Shown here: positions 18,154 through 46,954 of the stretch, in pieces
Layout: each line of letters starts with the position of its first letter
Position numbering within the stretch: the stretch's first letter is position 1
Assembly: GCA_013433145.1 (NCBI GenBank)
Contig: CM024181.1
Coordinates: 4,836,001 to 4,900,000, forward strand
Origin: Ascaris suum
Taxonomy: Eukaryota; Nematoda; Chromadorea; Rhabditida; Ascarididae
Direction: 5' to 3'
DNA: 64,000 bases
Position numbers and translations under genes: made by a program
Notes under the pieces: generated by a model
Database searches by the model: none
Seen by the model: the letters and a program-made list of their open reading frames with translations, nothing else
What the model was told of the DNA's origin: nothing

Positions 18154-21100
18154 TCGCATCATCATAGTGCAGCCTTCTAACGATGTTACATGACTCAGCA
18201 AAGTCGGCGACGTGATTGAGCTTATTCCCGCCGAGGCGCAAATTCCTGCAGAATAAACGTTTAGTGATTCAGGCGTCTATACTGTGATCCATGACATTAC
18301 ATTCTGAACGATGGCATCCCAAAAAATACGGCAGGAAGCCGCATTAGTTTAAACATTCTGCAGATCCTACGATCATATCATGAACTAGTTGTGGTTCCTA
18401 AGCACTGTTAAGAGTTGTTCAACTTGGTTTTTCTACATATTCCATGTGTCTATATTTTTATCCATGAAAAATTCGTTGCCGCGTGAGCTAATGTTCCTTT
18501 TTCGAAAATGTGGTCCGATGAAAAAGTTTGAAAACCACTATTTTTAAATATTTCTAATGTGGCGCAAATGTCTTGGCATCATGTTAAACGCGCACTTTGT
18601 TAATCACAACACTGAACTTTAAACAACATATGCAACGGTAAACATAATCAAGAAAGTAATAAGAAAGACTTTCAAGAGTGGTATCAATCGATAAAACAGG
18701 TACTCATCGAATGTCAGCAACCTTAAGATATATACCACTAGCCCAGACACGAAAATCGATGCGATACAACGAGATCTCTGATTGAAAAAAATATTGAAGA
18801 GAACCGCAACATCTATCCTCCATTCTCAACAAATATAACACTCCCTTCAAATGGAGTAAACTCCCTGCTTCCAACAACCTACTAAATGATTCTCAACCTA
18901 CTTAATTATATAAAACATCAAATGACCGCTGGCAATGGTACGGACAATCGAAGATGCCAGATTGGCTACTGCGAACATTCAAACCGCAAAAGAGATCAGG
19001 GAATCTAAGGCCCACTCAAAGCAGGAACACGAAGTTGGGAAATCCATGAGTGACCTGGCGTGGTGCTTTCAGCATGAAAGTGGAGTAATTCGTAGCGCGC
19101 CATGTTGTAAAGCTCGAATCCGTGGCTTCCGTTCATTATACAGGGAAGGGTATGTGGTCCTGTATGTGCGGGTCTCATTTCTGTATATCTGATGTTCTAA
19201 TGTAAGGTAAGACAGTGCCACAGCGGAACATCAAGTTGCGGCGAAAGTGGACCTGCACGCGTACTTGCACAGGAAAAAGGTTATAAATTCCGTTCCCGTG
19301 TGACTGGTAGTATGGATTTCCCAGTTTCACAGCCAAAGGGTCATGTTTCCCCATTTCGTAGCTCACAGTTAGTTCAAAAGATTCATTGATGCTATTCTAT
19401 ACCTTTGGATGTGAGAGACGAGTGAATTACTGCGCGCATGGCGTAAGCATCGGGGAGCGCCATTTCGTATGTGCACAGCAATCAGTCCACCATACTTTAC
19501 AATTGACTTTGCTGGAAGTCACCTGTTCGCTTTGATTAATGCCAAAAAAACTACACTAACCTACTCACCTGAGATTATTTGAATCGTCAGACCATTCCAC
19601 TTAAGGACCCCCACGCTCACCTTACGGCAGCGGCGATGTGCTGCTCGAATGTGGAACAAATGCCCCAGCATCCCTTTCAAAACCTCCACTCATCTGCACA
19701 CGAAATACTTCCTTCCTTCTCCCACTGCTGCTGTGCTATTTCACTCAATTCTTCTGCAAACTCGCACAACTCCTAAAATTCGCAGACAACAGTTTTAGCT
19801 GCAACCAATAAAATTAGCAAACCATGGCATCCTTTGTCGGAGAACAGATGCGCCATTTCTTGGCGAAAGGCCATGCTAGCATAGTTCACTTAGAGAAACA
19901 GACGTGCTAAGGTATGATCTAAAGACATCGGCATCCAACAGCGCAAAAACGACTCACAAAGTGTCATGAGTTCTACCCTTTAGGTACAGTAGCTGGGATC
20001 ATTTCAACGATCATTTGTTCGCGCAAGTTCAGGAAGAGCGCTAAAAAAGTGAGGAGCGGAATAACTAGGTCGTAGCGTTGCCTAAGACTCGACTTATGCA
20101 CCTGTCTCGTTCGCCCACCCCGCTGGTCCAGTTACGGGATGGGGGATCCGCTTCCCATCCGCGGTGCGATTCTGAGGTCAGGCTACGGATTCCCTTTATC
20201 CTTCTGCACAGTGTATCTTTCTATGACAATAAATTTAAGCTGCTTTTGTATGGTTTCTAATATGATTTTTGCGCATTTATTTGTAATGTTGAACAATTGC
20301 TTCTTTCTGCGTTCGATTTTTCAATGAGCTTTTAAAGTTTTATCAAAAATTCACAGAAATACTTTATGCATATAAATAAAACGATTTAAATAGACTCAGC
20401 GCCTCTTTTATATTTCTTTGTGTGGTAATTTCTCGTTGGGTTGACTCTTAACCTCTTCCTCTTTACAATACCGCTTTTACCATATTTTTTGAAAACGTTT
20501 GTTAATGTGCAAGTGATATGTGATAAGGCGACGAAGCTTAGTGATAAAGGTATAATGAGGTGGTGTGATTAAAGAGAGGTTGGAGTTTAGTCAGTTATTC
20601 GCTGTAATAACGACCTTACTGAATCATGCTAGTAAACTCGGATTTCATCTTGTAAAACCGGTTTATCGCCCTCTTTTCCGGCACTTTTTATTGATCTTGC
20701 TGACTTGCTCGACTTAGACAATGATGTGATCAAGTGAACTTCATCAATGCGACCATAACAATTATACATGGTTCGCAAGGTATCATTTGCGAACGTTGTC
20801 GTTCACTCATCGAAGGTGTAAAGGTGTGGGTGCAGGTAAAAGCGTTGTTTGGGATGAAATCAGTTTGGTGTATTTGGTTCATGTTTCATATAATCGCGAG
20901 ATTCAGGACTGGTACGGAAAAACTGAACACCAGCGACTACGAGAAAGCTTGTGTAGGAATGGGTTGGACCCAATCCCAAATCCGGCCCCGGCCTCTACCA
21001 CTAGCTGGGCCGGATTTAACCGCAGGTCGATAAGGGTATCCGCATATTTTTGCCTCACTTATACGTATGTCGTTATTTCATTTATTAAGACGTCAAATGC

Positions 21101-21182
21101 TTGTTTACTTCGATATTTTTGTATCTGTTAATCCTAGTGTGTCCCGAAGAGACGTTTTTGTTAAGCAACTGACATCGACTGA
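18154..21182. other. Region without a firm gene; exon-like pieces and hairpins
   Basis: A minus-strand stretch 18245-18154 follows a good acceptor (TATTCTGCAG) and precedes a GTATAA donor. It reads LRLGGNKLNHVADFAE, which resembles one leucine-rich repeat, but it does not join the CWF19L2-like exon at 18013 in phase unless another start is used there. At 18.9-19.5 kb both strands have moderately long open frames and higher GC, with no recognisable domain. Near 20.13 kb the arms GGATGGG/CCCATCC form a hairpin. A perfect 11-bp inverted repeat lies at 20978-21017. Remnants of mobile elements are possible but not shown. Confidence 0.35.
20978..21017. repeat. Perfect 11-bp inverted repeat
   Basis: AAATCCGGCCC at 20978-20988 pairs exactly with GGGCCGGATTT at 21007-21017 around an 18-nt loop. 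GGTT/AACC flank it with an asymmetric bulge. It stands about 170 bp before the start codon of the MIF4G-like gene. Confidence 0.8.
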
Positions 21183-24100
21183 ATGTCGGATGAAGGGAAC
21201 GGAGATGCGGCATGCTCAACAAGTTGCCCCAAGAAGGATTCTCGACAGTCGTTATCGAAGCGTGACCTTAGTGCTACGGAAAGGAATCGCCGACTGCTGA
21301 ACAGCATCCAGTCGACGCTCAATGCGGGCAGATCCTTGCAGCGACACTCCGACAACAACGCCACAAACGCATTAGTGGACAGTGGTCCTCTGCCATCGAC
21401 CGCCGAGGATATCGTTGCCAAGATAGCCGCTATGACCATTGATCGTCAATCATCTGCGCATGACATGAGTGAGCATTAAAATTCTCATACTTCAAATTTC
21501 ACATTGACCATTAGCAATAATTTAGGATTAGCCAGTTGCCGCTATTAGTGGTACTAGGAAGAAATACTGAGAATTTGGGGTGGAAAGGTGGCGGACGAAG
21601 GAAGATTTTATTACGTACGACGCAAGGAGTAGATCCACGGCAAGTGTACATGCTGCCACCATCTGGGGGACGATTTGGGGAGGTGTATGAGGGGGAGGAG
21701 AGAGGATGGGAGAGATAAATACAAAAAGTTAGGTGAGACAAGGAAGGAAGTACGAAAAAGCAATATTAAGGGCAACTGGTCTTTACGACATACCCACCTC
21801 TTACCCTAATAGTTGAACTTCCTTTTGCAGTCTTCTTTAACTCTGTAAGAAGTTGTTGATTAGTTACGTTGCTCATCAAGTTTTTAGTTTTCATTTTCTT
21901 ATAGGGCGTCTTTTATTAACGCGCGATGTGCAGAAACTGGATGATGAGACCTGGTCACGTGTTGGTTCGTTACTCGCCGATTTGGCATTTCATGACGGAG
22001 ATGCGCATTTCGCGGTCGATATGATTGTACTCGTCGTGGGTGCGCTAAACTTGTCTTCTAACAGCAAGCTCTCTACTCATTTACCTTTTTATTTGCTCTA
22101 GGTAATGACCTATCCAGAAAATTGTTTTGTAACGATCGTCGATTTTTCATGGAGGGAATATTTTTATACTCTTAATCGCCATAATTTAGAATATATAATG
22201 AATTCGTGCAATTGATTATGGATTGTAGATCTGTTCGGCTTTATTCTTTTCATAGTGGCTGTGATTTAGAAGGTCGTTAGATGTGACACTATAGCATTTT
22301 GTTGCGGTGTGAATACATCAGAAAGTACCCCGACAGGTTTGCGTATTTCAAACTTAAGTTCCTCTTTAGAAACAAGTCTTTGGTGTTGTATTTGTTCTTC
22401 GGCGTCATAGGTATGAACACATCATAGTTTTGGGACAGGTATAATATACGCTGCTTTTCCTCGGGCATCGAGCCGGTGACCGTTTAGCTAATTTCACCTC
22501 GTTCCTGCTGCTCGATGTTCTTTGCATCTTTCTCAAGTCTTCAAGGTTGTGCAATAACAGGGCAATATTATTTGCAAGGCAAGATAAGTGCTTGCCGTTG
22601 ATATTTATTCACTGCATATTTTAGTTTATTTAGTTAAATAGGTCTAAACTCAAAAACTCATGCAGGAATAATATTGAAAATCAAAGATTATTTTATCACC
22701 ATTCATTTTTCCTTACATATCTGTTTTTTTTTTTTGTGAAACTTATTTCGCATTTCACGTGCCACGTGCACATCGTTTTTTTAGTGAGCTAATTAACTGA
22801 AATGATATTTGGCGTTTAATATGGCCGCAATGCGTTGAGTTTTGGGCGTTCCATAATCCGAATGTTCGATTTCCTAAGTACACAGTCGGAAAGAATCGAG
22901 GGATTTTTCCACAAGTTGCTGAACAAATCGAATGCTCGTCCATTTATTTCTAACTCTTTCAAAGTAAAAGAGGTTTTTGCAATCAACTTCTCTCCCTTCA
23001 ACATTTGAGTCTATGAAAAGACTTTCCTTTCCGATGATCGAAAGGATAAGAAGATGCTACCTACATCTATTTATGTTTGGCAACAGAAGGCGCAAAATTC
23101 ATATCCATAATTAACGGCCAAAATTTGGTATTTATTGCTAAAAGCAAAGATTAATAGATTTAGGGAAGGATAGATCTGTCATGCTGGTGAAAAATTTTAG
23201 AGCTTGGAGACAAGCATTTTATTTTTCAGACCACAAAAGTTTGCAATCGTCTTTCGCCGAGCGTATCAGCTCCGAGATGTCGTCGTATGTGTTGTGCCCC
23301 GAGATTGCGAAAACATCATTGCCTCATGTGGTTGCGTTGTTATTGGTTGCACCATGGCCTCGAACGCATTCACATAGTAACCTCGAATCGAATCAGATAC
23401 TCTATACGATCATATCGGTGATCAAAGGATGGATCATCACAATCGTCGATCAGGTTAGCTCATACGCAAATTTTGTTTGTTGAACCAACAGTGACCCTTG
23501 ACGACTGCTAAATGAAAGCAGTTCGCAAAATTTTTTTCATAGCTTTATTAGATAGGTGCATGTTTTTGAAGAAGGATAAATTATGGATTGCTGCGAAGGA
23601 TGTTGAAAAATATGAAGCGACAAATCGTGAACCGGTAAAGCTTCTTGTAACAGTTTTGCTGGTGTTACCAATGCTTGAATACAAATGGTATCATTGAGAA
23701 GCGCTCGACTAAACTGATCCATTGTGATTATTTGCCTGGTAAATGAATCGTGATGATACAGTTTGTGAGCATTTATGCAAATTTCATCGCAAACAAATCA
23801 GGTTATGAGCATAATTTATGCAAATTTCACGTTTTTTAAGTGGACTCCAAGTTCTAAAATGAAATATCACGGATTGTGGACTCGAATTGGCCGGAATAAT
23901 GATTCAGACGTCAATTGTAAGTTGATGTATAGAGCTGTTAAAGGAGGCTTCGATTGCAGTGAAATTGTATAGTTGAGGTGGAAGAAGACGGCGAAATGAT
24001 GTCACGGTGTGCATTGGGACTTGCGGAGATTTGCCGTTCGGCACAGCGTCGGTTGTGGCTGAAATGGCCGGAATTGGTTGATGAAGTTTATGTCGCTATA

Positions 24101-25396
24101 CAAAATGTGTTAACGTCCACTTTACCGATAAACAAGTCAGTTGTTCGCTTTTTTTCTAACTGATTGCTCACTGTTTAAAGGAAACCTATACGCAGAAAAG
24201 GAGAGAGGAGAGGGACAGATGAAATGATGAGCGCTTATTGGCTGTTCTTCTTATGCGAGTTGACTATTCATTGATAGCGGCTTTTGATTTATTAGGAAAT
24301 ATCAGTGGTACATTTCTGTCTGTCATTTTCATTTCGAACTCTATGAACTCAGTCACCTGCACCGTTTATAAAGGTGTATCCGAATTTGTTGCAAATAAAT
24401 GCTGGTTAGCTATTTGCTTGCACAAGCAGGTAAGGAATGTAAAATTCCCATCCTCTTAAGAAAAAAGGTTGTAAAAAAGAGTGAGAGAATCGTGAGAGTG
24501 GATTTCCCAGTTTTCGATCTAGGTTGACATCATTGTATTCACTGTTTGATCCACATTCGCCGAACCTAAAGAAATACTTGTTGAGGAGCATCAAAATGTC
24601 TTTGTGTTCTCTGTCCGATGCGCATTGCCAAGATGTGTTTACTACAGTCCCCCCTCCCCCCCTCCCGTCTTCTGCCGCAATTTTCCTCCCCTCCCTTATC
24701 GCCTAGGGAAAAGCCCACGTTCTGACATCTACCCAGTATCATAGCTTCACTATGAGAAGGTCCCAGATGCTATGCGACGCATTGCGATTGAAGTTGATGC
24801 ATAACGTTGTGAAGTTTCTTAGCAAATCTCCGGAGTGATGTTGTTTACAATTATTGGGCGTATGTCTTTTCTGAACAAAAGCACCTCGAATTGTATGCAA
24901 AAAAACGCTCACCGATGTTTTACGTTGTATTTAAATTTATTTCTTTATCGAAGACAACCAAACGGATTTAAATCTATTTCTGTTTCGAATTTGAAAACAG
25001 TGATATGCAAAAGTCGCGTCCAAGCGTCAGCTGCATGAATTTGATGTTCTACTAGTTTCTTCTTTATTAATGAGACAGTCCTCAATAGCCGTATACTTAA
25101 GTATTTTCGTAAATGCCCCACATTAAAGGGATATAAATTTGAGGATTAGTTTCATTCTATAAAGTATTTATAAATTAACAGCAACTTTCACTAATAAAGC
25201 CTTTAATTTTTGACGCAAATATTAGGGAGCTGTTATTTATTTTATTAGAGATTTTCAGTGGGAATCTGAATGAAGAGGGTTGAATAATTTCAGGGAAGCA
25301 AAAGCGATGTTGTTGGACGTGTTTGTGCAGATGCATTCATGGACGACAAGGAACGCTAAATCATTATCAACTACCTACACTCAGACACCCACATAG
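21183..25396 (+). CDS. MIF4G-like helical-repeat protein, six exons
   Basis: Exons: 21183-21468, 21905-22039, 23230-23453, 23841-23916, 23973-24135 and 25294-25396 (TAG). They give 987 nt, 328 residues, in phase throughout. A TGA directly before the ATG fixes the start. Residues 1-95 are polar and Ser/Asn-rich, likely disordered. The rest is a series of amphipathic helices (WSRVGSLLADLAFHD, AEICRSAQRRLWLKW, VDEVYVAIQNVL). The C-terminus, TLPINKEAKAMLLDVFVQM followed by HSW, follows the end of the MIF4GD/SLIP1 and CTIF MIF4G domain in spacing and in its hydrophobic pattern. Such proteins link capped or histone mRNA ends to the translation machinery. A symmetric 63-nt extra exon at 23572-23634 (KDKLWIAAKDVE...) also fits between exons 3 and 4 in phase and would give 349 residues. 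The acceptor of exon 4 is TTTTTTAAG; the donor of exon 5 is GTCAGT. The gene is firm, the family call is tentative. Confidence 0.75.
23771..23829 (+). repeat. Direct repeat with octamer motif in an intron
   Basis: ATTTATGCAAATTTCA occurs exactly at 23771-23786 and 23814-23829. It contains ATGCAAAT, the POU-factor octamer. The second copy ends 11 bp before the acceptor of exon 4 of the MIF4G-like gene, so it overlaps its 3' splice region. Confidence 0.6.
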
Positions 25397-25857
25397 CTTT
25401 GTCGACATCTTTGAGTGGAGATTCGTTTGACGTCGACGGTATCAGTGAGTTCAATGAAGATTTCGTAGTATGTGAGTTCGAGCGTTAAACGAATAGTGTC
25501 TAAGTTTCGTTGAAATTTATTTAGTGCGATGATGGCCTTCGCGTGGCTCTGTGTTGTGCATCTAAGCATGAGAGGGCACCTCTCGCTTTCTTCATCCACT
25601 CATTTCAAGCACATTGCCCTAATAGCCTTTTACTATCACGTAATGAATCTCACATAGATCTGTCTGTTGCCTTTCATATAGCTGTTGGATGATCGATGCA
25701 ACGAGGTTTCGCCTGCAGAATTTCTTCTGCAATATTCGTAACTCAATTTTGTTGACAATATTTTCGAGTTGGAACTGTGGTCTCGGACTGACATTTCGAG
25801 TACAGTTCATTCCACATATTCTATCGCGTTGATATTTCTTTTTTTGGTTCTTTTTAG

Positions 25858-28809
25858 GGTCGATATTCCGCTACCAAAAGGCGTTAGTCGGCCAATACGT
25901 CTTTTCCGTCTTCTAATAATTATTCCTTTCGCATCAGCAAATATCTTTTGTCAAGGATATTGTTGCAATCGTATAATTCGCCTCAGATTTTCCTCTTCAG
26001 TTTATAATAGAATATTTTTGCGTATATTTGAAATTGTAAGCGTTTCCATTATGTGCTGTTAGTTGTTGAAACATATGCGAGTTGTTTTATCCTCTCAAAT
26101 GCGTATAAAATCATTCATTGATGAAGTGAAACTCCTCTAAGGGATTGACGAATGAATGTTTGATGACCTCAGTTTGTTGTTGTTTATTTGCTGCTTATTT
26201 CTTCATCGCTATTTATCTTGTTATTTTTTTTTAATATAGTTTCCTCTTTGTCGTTCGCCTCAACCTGAAGAACAACTCTTTTGAGTGGGAAGGAAAGTGA
26301 GGATTTTGAGGATCGGAATCGTTTCGGACGTTTTCATGCTGATTCCGAAACCCAACGAAGAACCAGTCATCATTGTATGCTTCTGAAGCATGTCACTTTT
26401 CCGTCTGTCAGAGTGGACCTCTTTCATGTATTATTGAAAGCGAGTGATGGTAAAGTTGTAAGCCTTTTGTTGTTGTGTCTAAACCTCTTCTTCATACGTT
26501 ATTTAGCACTTTTTTTCTTTGCAGTGATAGAATAGACACACTATCTCTTCTTCAATTTTACCTCTCTTTGTTTCTATGTGCATTCATGTCCCTTCTCAAG
26601 TTCAGTTCGATAAAAGGCTGCAACGTTGTACTACTGAATTTCATTTCTCATAGTGGTCATTTGTTTATCATCGGAAGCGCCATGTTAATTGTTTCGATTG
26701 CACTCGTTTTTGTTTGTTTCGTTTTGCAAATTGCAATCTGTGAGGGTTCTTGTTTCTTTTTTTCTCAAGCCGAGTTCTACAAATCTCTTCTAAGGCAGTT
26801 ATGTCGACTTCATGTCTGCGTGTCTGTCGTGTGTCTGTCCATTAGCTAGTTTGAATTCAGCTTAAAAACTCGTAGATCAGAATTGAAATCATCAATTAAA
26901 TTTTTTTGCATATGGTGTGTACCATGGGATGATTTGGAAATTCAGTCTTTGTTTCTGTCACTCGTTTCATTCATACGTTGTATAAGTTTATAAATGATAT
27001 GATATCTTGCATAAGCAAGCAATCCGTCTCTCTCCGGATTGTTGGAAAGCAAATTTCCGGACATCAATTTCCGTTGGTCGATATGACTGACGGAATTGAA
27101 GAAATCATCTATCGTGCCAGCATTTCTGGAATGCCTCTGTAATTGTTTTGTTTTTTTTTAAATATTTGCTTCGTTTGAGGTTTTATTACCTCATAAAAAT
27201 TGACTGCTAAAAGCAGCATTTTATTGAAATCGTCTTTACCTGGTATTTATATTATGTTGAGAAATTTTGTTTTTGTTTAAAGAAGAGATTGTCGCATACT
27301 TTTGTGGATTTCTAAAGTACGTTGTTTATTTATTTCTATTGTTTATTCATAGAAATTATCTGATGTATTGTTCGTCAAAAAAATTTAAAGTCTTCAAAAA
27401 GCGTATTAATATTTTCATAAAGTTGGAATGGGTATTTATTAGTGCCAGGATGTAGAGTATGCAAATTAAATAGTTAAAACCACGGTAATCATGTCCTACA
27501 CAGGACGGAAATCGCCATAATCGTTCGACTGTAAAAGCGATGGACAGAAGCAAGTGTCGAATCCGCATCATTTTGTCTGGAATATTGCTCTCAAATCGTC
27601 ATTTGCATTGAGTTCGAAGAATTGTCCTTTTCGTTGACTAAGGTGGATGTTTCATCAATGACATGATGTATTGTAGATGATACGATGATACGTGCTGCTT
27701 ATATGAAATTATTTACGTATATAAGTGAGCGTCGACAAAATCATGAACTTTGCTGTCAATTGTCGACCTGCCACCATTCGTCGAACATTAGAATCATTGC
27801 CTTGAGTCGGTGCATTTCTGATTGTTATTTTGAGGAAAAAGTCAGTGCTATGCAAAGAATTCGGTTTGGACATTTTCATGAGAGGAAAAGATTATGGATG
27901 CAAGCAAAATGAATGAAAGTAAAACACGGAATTCCTACAAACGTCACAACTTGTTGTGCTTTCTGAATACGTAGTGACAGGTAGTATTCGGATTGGTGAC
28001 GCTAAGTTCTTCAGGCTCAGTCCGAGAGCATAAGTGCTGTAAAATTGTTGGAGAGTGGGAGGTGTGGTGCGGATGAGGGAGGAGGAGGGAGGGGGGGGGG
28101 GGGAAGAGAGGGAGAAGAGAATAAGAACGAGAACTATAAGTCCAACAGAAAAATTATTTACCTGGAAGCCTCGAGAGTTACTGCAGGCCTGCAGATTTGT
28201 AAATAAGATGGTTACAGTAACCTGCAATAAAGTGTGCCGTTGTTAGTGACAGCTTTTGAGTACATCAGGTGGAACTAGTATGGAAACAGTATTGTTCGTA
28301 GAGTGCGTTTAGTTGATAGAAATCCTGAAGCATAGAGATTTGGTGGGGTGTGACAGGAGTCGCGCCTACCTAAGCTTTGATAAAAAGTGGACTTAAAGAA
28401 ACAAGATACGACCTCAGTAGCGAGCTCAATCGGAAGTCGGCTTCAGTGGTTCTAATAAGCTTATTCGCCGGACTTTATTAAAATAGAGTTGAGAAAAAGC
28501 AAGAGGAAAGTTGCATAGATAAATTGATGAAAGTTGAAGGCTTCTTCCCTCCCGTGGTCGCTGCAAGGAGTGGAAGCCCAAAACAACCGTTTATGCCGAT
28601 ATGCATATTTATTCCTACTTTTATAAATGGGCTCTATCAATTCTATAATTTATTCACTGGCAACACTTCACCCGATTGTTTTTATTTAAATTTTCATTAA
28701 GAAGGTTGTAAAATTTGAAATTGCAAACGTAATCAAATCGCAAAATTCGGTGAGAATTTTGCAGAAGTGGCGAGCGAAAAAGAAAGATAATGTTCGCCTC
28801 TTAAATAAG
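25858..28809 (+). CDS. Chain of candidate exons, possibly the 5' part of the RING gene
   Basis: Six stretches bounded by splice-like sites join in phase without stops: 25858-25882, 26240-26296, 26525-26739, 26946-27138, 27283-27316 and 28765-28809, 189 codons in all. Readable pieces include LNLKNNSFEWEG, FIHTLYKFINDMI, DMTDGIEEIIYRA and KWRAKKKDNVRLLNK. The last exon ends in phase 0 and fits the exon at 31151. Exon 26525-26739 has a hydrophobic stretch (LIVSIALVFVCFVL) that may mean its true donor is earlier, for example after 26655. No start codon was found; the gap to the end of the MIF4G-like gene at 25396 is short. No family is recognised. Phase was used to pick donors, so the chain is a hypothesis, not a confirmed model. 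Confidence 0.35.
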
Positions 28810-39378
<10,569 letters not shown>

Positions 39379-40209
39379 GGGGGGAGTGGGGATGAAGACA
39401 GCCGACGAGTGGGACGTGCATTCCAATCCGTCGTTTATTGCATTATGATCTTTGTTTATTTGATTGATGAAGGCTATCTTAGTTGTTCAAAGAACACTAG
39501 AAACGACATTATTGCGCACAAAATATCCGGGCTGTCAATTATAAAATGGAGCATCGAGAAATCGTGCTAGAAAAGAATTCATGAAAATGAACTTTAATAT
39601 AGACTGAAAAAGTTGAATTGAAATGTCTAAAAGTTCGTCATTGTGCAAAATATATCGAGGGGAATAGTCTTCAAAAAAGAAAAAAAGATAGAATTTCATT
39701 TTTTCGGTCTTTTTAAATTTCAGATTGCAATTCCAAACTCGAAAAACTTCAACTTTTGTTTAGCTGTTATTTTTCCTCAACAAATAAAGTTTGCTGAATT
39801 GTTCAATTGGAATAGAAGAAAAAATAGCTAAAATAAATCAACGACGAACATGTTCTGTGTTATTTTCTCATATATTGTAATCTTAGCCATCATATATTAG
39901 CTATGCTCTATCATTATCTATTTAGTTGAGTTTGTTTATTGTATTGCATTCGATCGATCGTTTTATCGCTGTAAATTTTACAGTAATCCTATCGGATATG
40001 ATTAGTACAACAGTTTTATCAAATACAGTACTCGGGAAATGTGAAAAAGAAAAGAGAGGAAATTGGCCGGAAAGAAATATCACTTAATCGAGGCGACATT
40101 GAGTTATTACTAGGCCAATGTTTATAACTAAAAGCCGTAATCGGAGGAGCAGCGTTCTCCCCACCACCCTCTCTCTCCTCCCTTCCTTTCTACCTCTCCC
40201 TCTTCCCCT

Positions 40210-40227
40210 CCCCCCCCCCCCCCCCCC
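40210..40227 (+). repeat. Poly-C tract, 18 bp
   Basis: The longest C homopolymer in the window, set in a CT-rich stretch of about 100 bp (40155-40255). Similar runs of 10-15 C lie at 1466, 4667, 6676, 6975, 11743, 12639, 13431, 36985, 43597 and 54632. A single G run of about 13 lies at 28091. Confidence 0.95.
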
Positions 40228-41334
40228 ACCCCCCTACATCCCTCAGCCCCTTTTCTCCATCATCGGTCATCACGAATTAAATATAGAGCTATATTTAGCT
40301 ATTGCTTTAAGGTTTTAACCGGTGTTAGATATATTTGTTTGAGCATCTTGAGTGGAGGAATTCAAAAATAGAACAATGTCATCTCTAATCGGTTAATTGT
40401 CGAACCGCCACTATCTCAAGTTTGCGGTTTCTTAAATGGAAGTTCAAGACTTCAGTACGCATTAAATCCGTTGAAAAGACTCGCCGATTGGATCGAATCG
40501 ATCAGAAAAAGCCTTTCACAGGCCTGATATTGTGGGACAACTGATCTTGGAGGCGGTCTAGTGAGAATGGGGGTTGGGCGGGTGCTCGAGTTCACGAATC
40601 TTCGTTAGCCATGCTACTCGTTTTCTTTAGCGATGTTTCGATATGCAAGCGAGGTCTCGAGCTTATTGCCCGCTCCTCGTAATTTGCCTTCGATTCGCTT
40701 CCTTTCAACTGAATGCAAAATAGCGGCAGCGATAAAAATATGCAGCATCTATTTTCAAGCGTTAAGAATGAAGGCGGTGAAATCCAAATTGTCTTTTAAC
40801 GATTAAAGAAATTTTTGCCTCATAAGGAATCTCGCATAGAAATATTAACTTATAACCCGTTGAAATAAGGAGACGTATGAGTGAAATATTGGAAATACGC
40901 AATAATTTTCGTATGTTATTTTTTCGAGATTATTTTATTATTGATTTACAATGTGCATTTCAATTGTTTGTTTATTTTTGGAAATATGCGAAACGGTTTT
41001 TCATTTTCGTTTATCGATGAGCGGAATTTTTATTGAATTCGTTTGAGAAAAGAAATAAACTTGGAGAAATTAACGTTTGCGATTTAATTTATCGATTTAT
41101 AGCTATCAATTTTGTTGATAATTTTATTTGGTTTGTATTTTCGAAGTTTTTTTTTCATGAATTTTTTTTTACTTATTCAGTTAAATAAGATATTCACATG
41201 ATAGGTGATAGGTGTGGCATGTTGTTATAGATATTTATATGGTGAATATACATTTGTTCTCCATTAAAAGTTCAAATGTACTTACTGTACAATAAATAGA
41301 TGAAGTTGACATTGGTACGTAGGAGCGATTGCAG

Positions 41335-46929
<5,595 letters not shown>

Positions 46930-46948
46930 TATGTGATATCATTTCTCT

Positions 46949-46954
46949 ATTAAA
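46949..46954 (+). terminator. Candidate poly(A) signal of the RING gene
   Basis: ATTAAA, the commonest variant of AATAAA, lies 20 nt after the TAA of the RING gene. A very short 3' UTR is implied. A second TTAAAC-type site is found near 47009. Confidence 0.4.

Noticed and set aside
18390..18541. hAT-like transposon ends: GTGGTT at the left and a TTTGAAAACCAC stretch at the right
   Set aside because: Only six terminal bases pair, and no 8-bp target duplication is seen.
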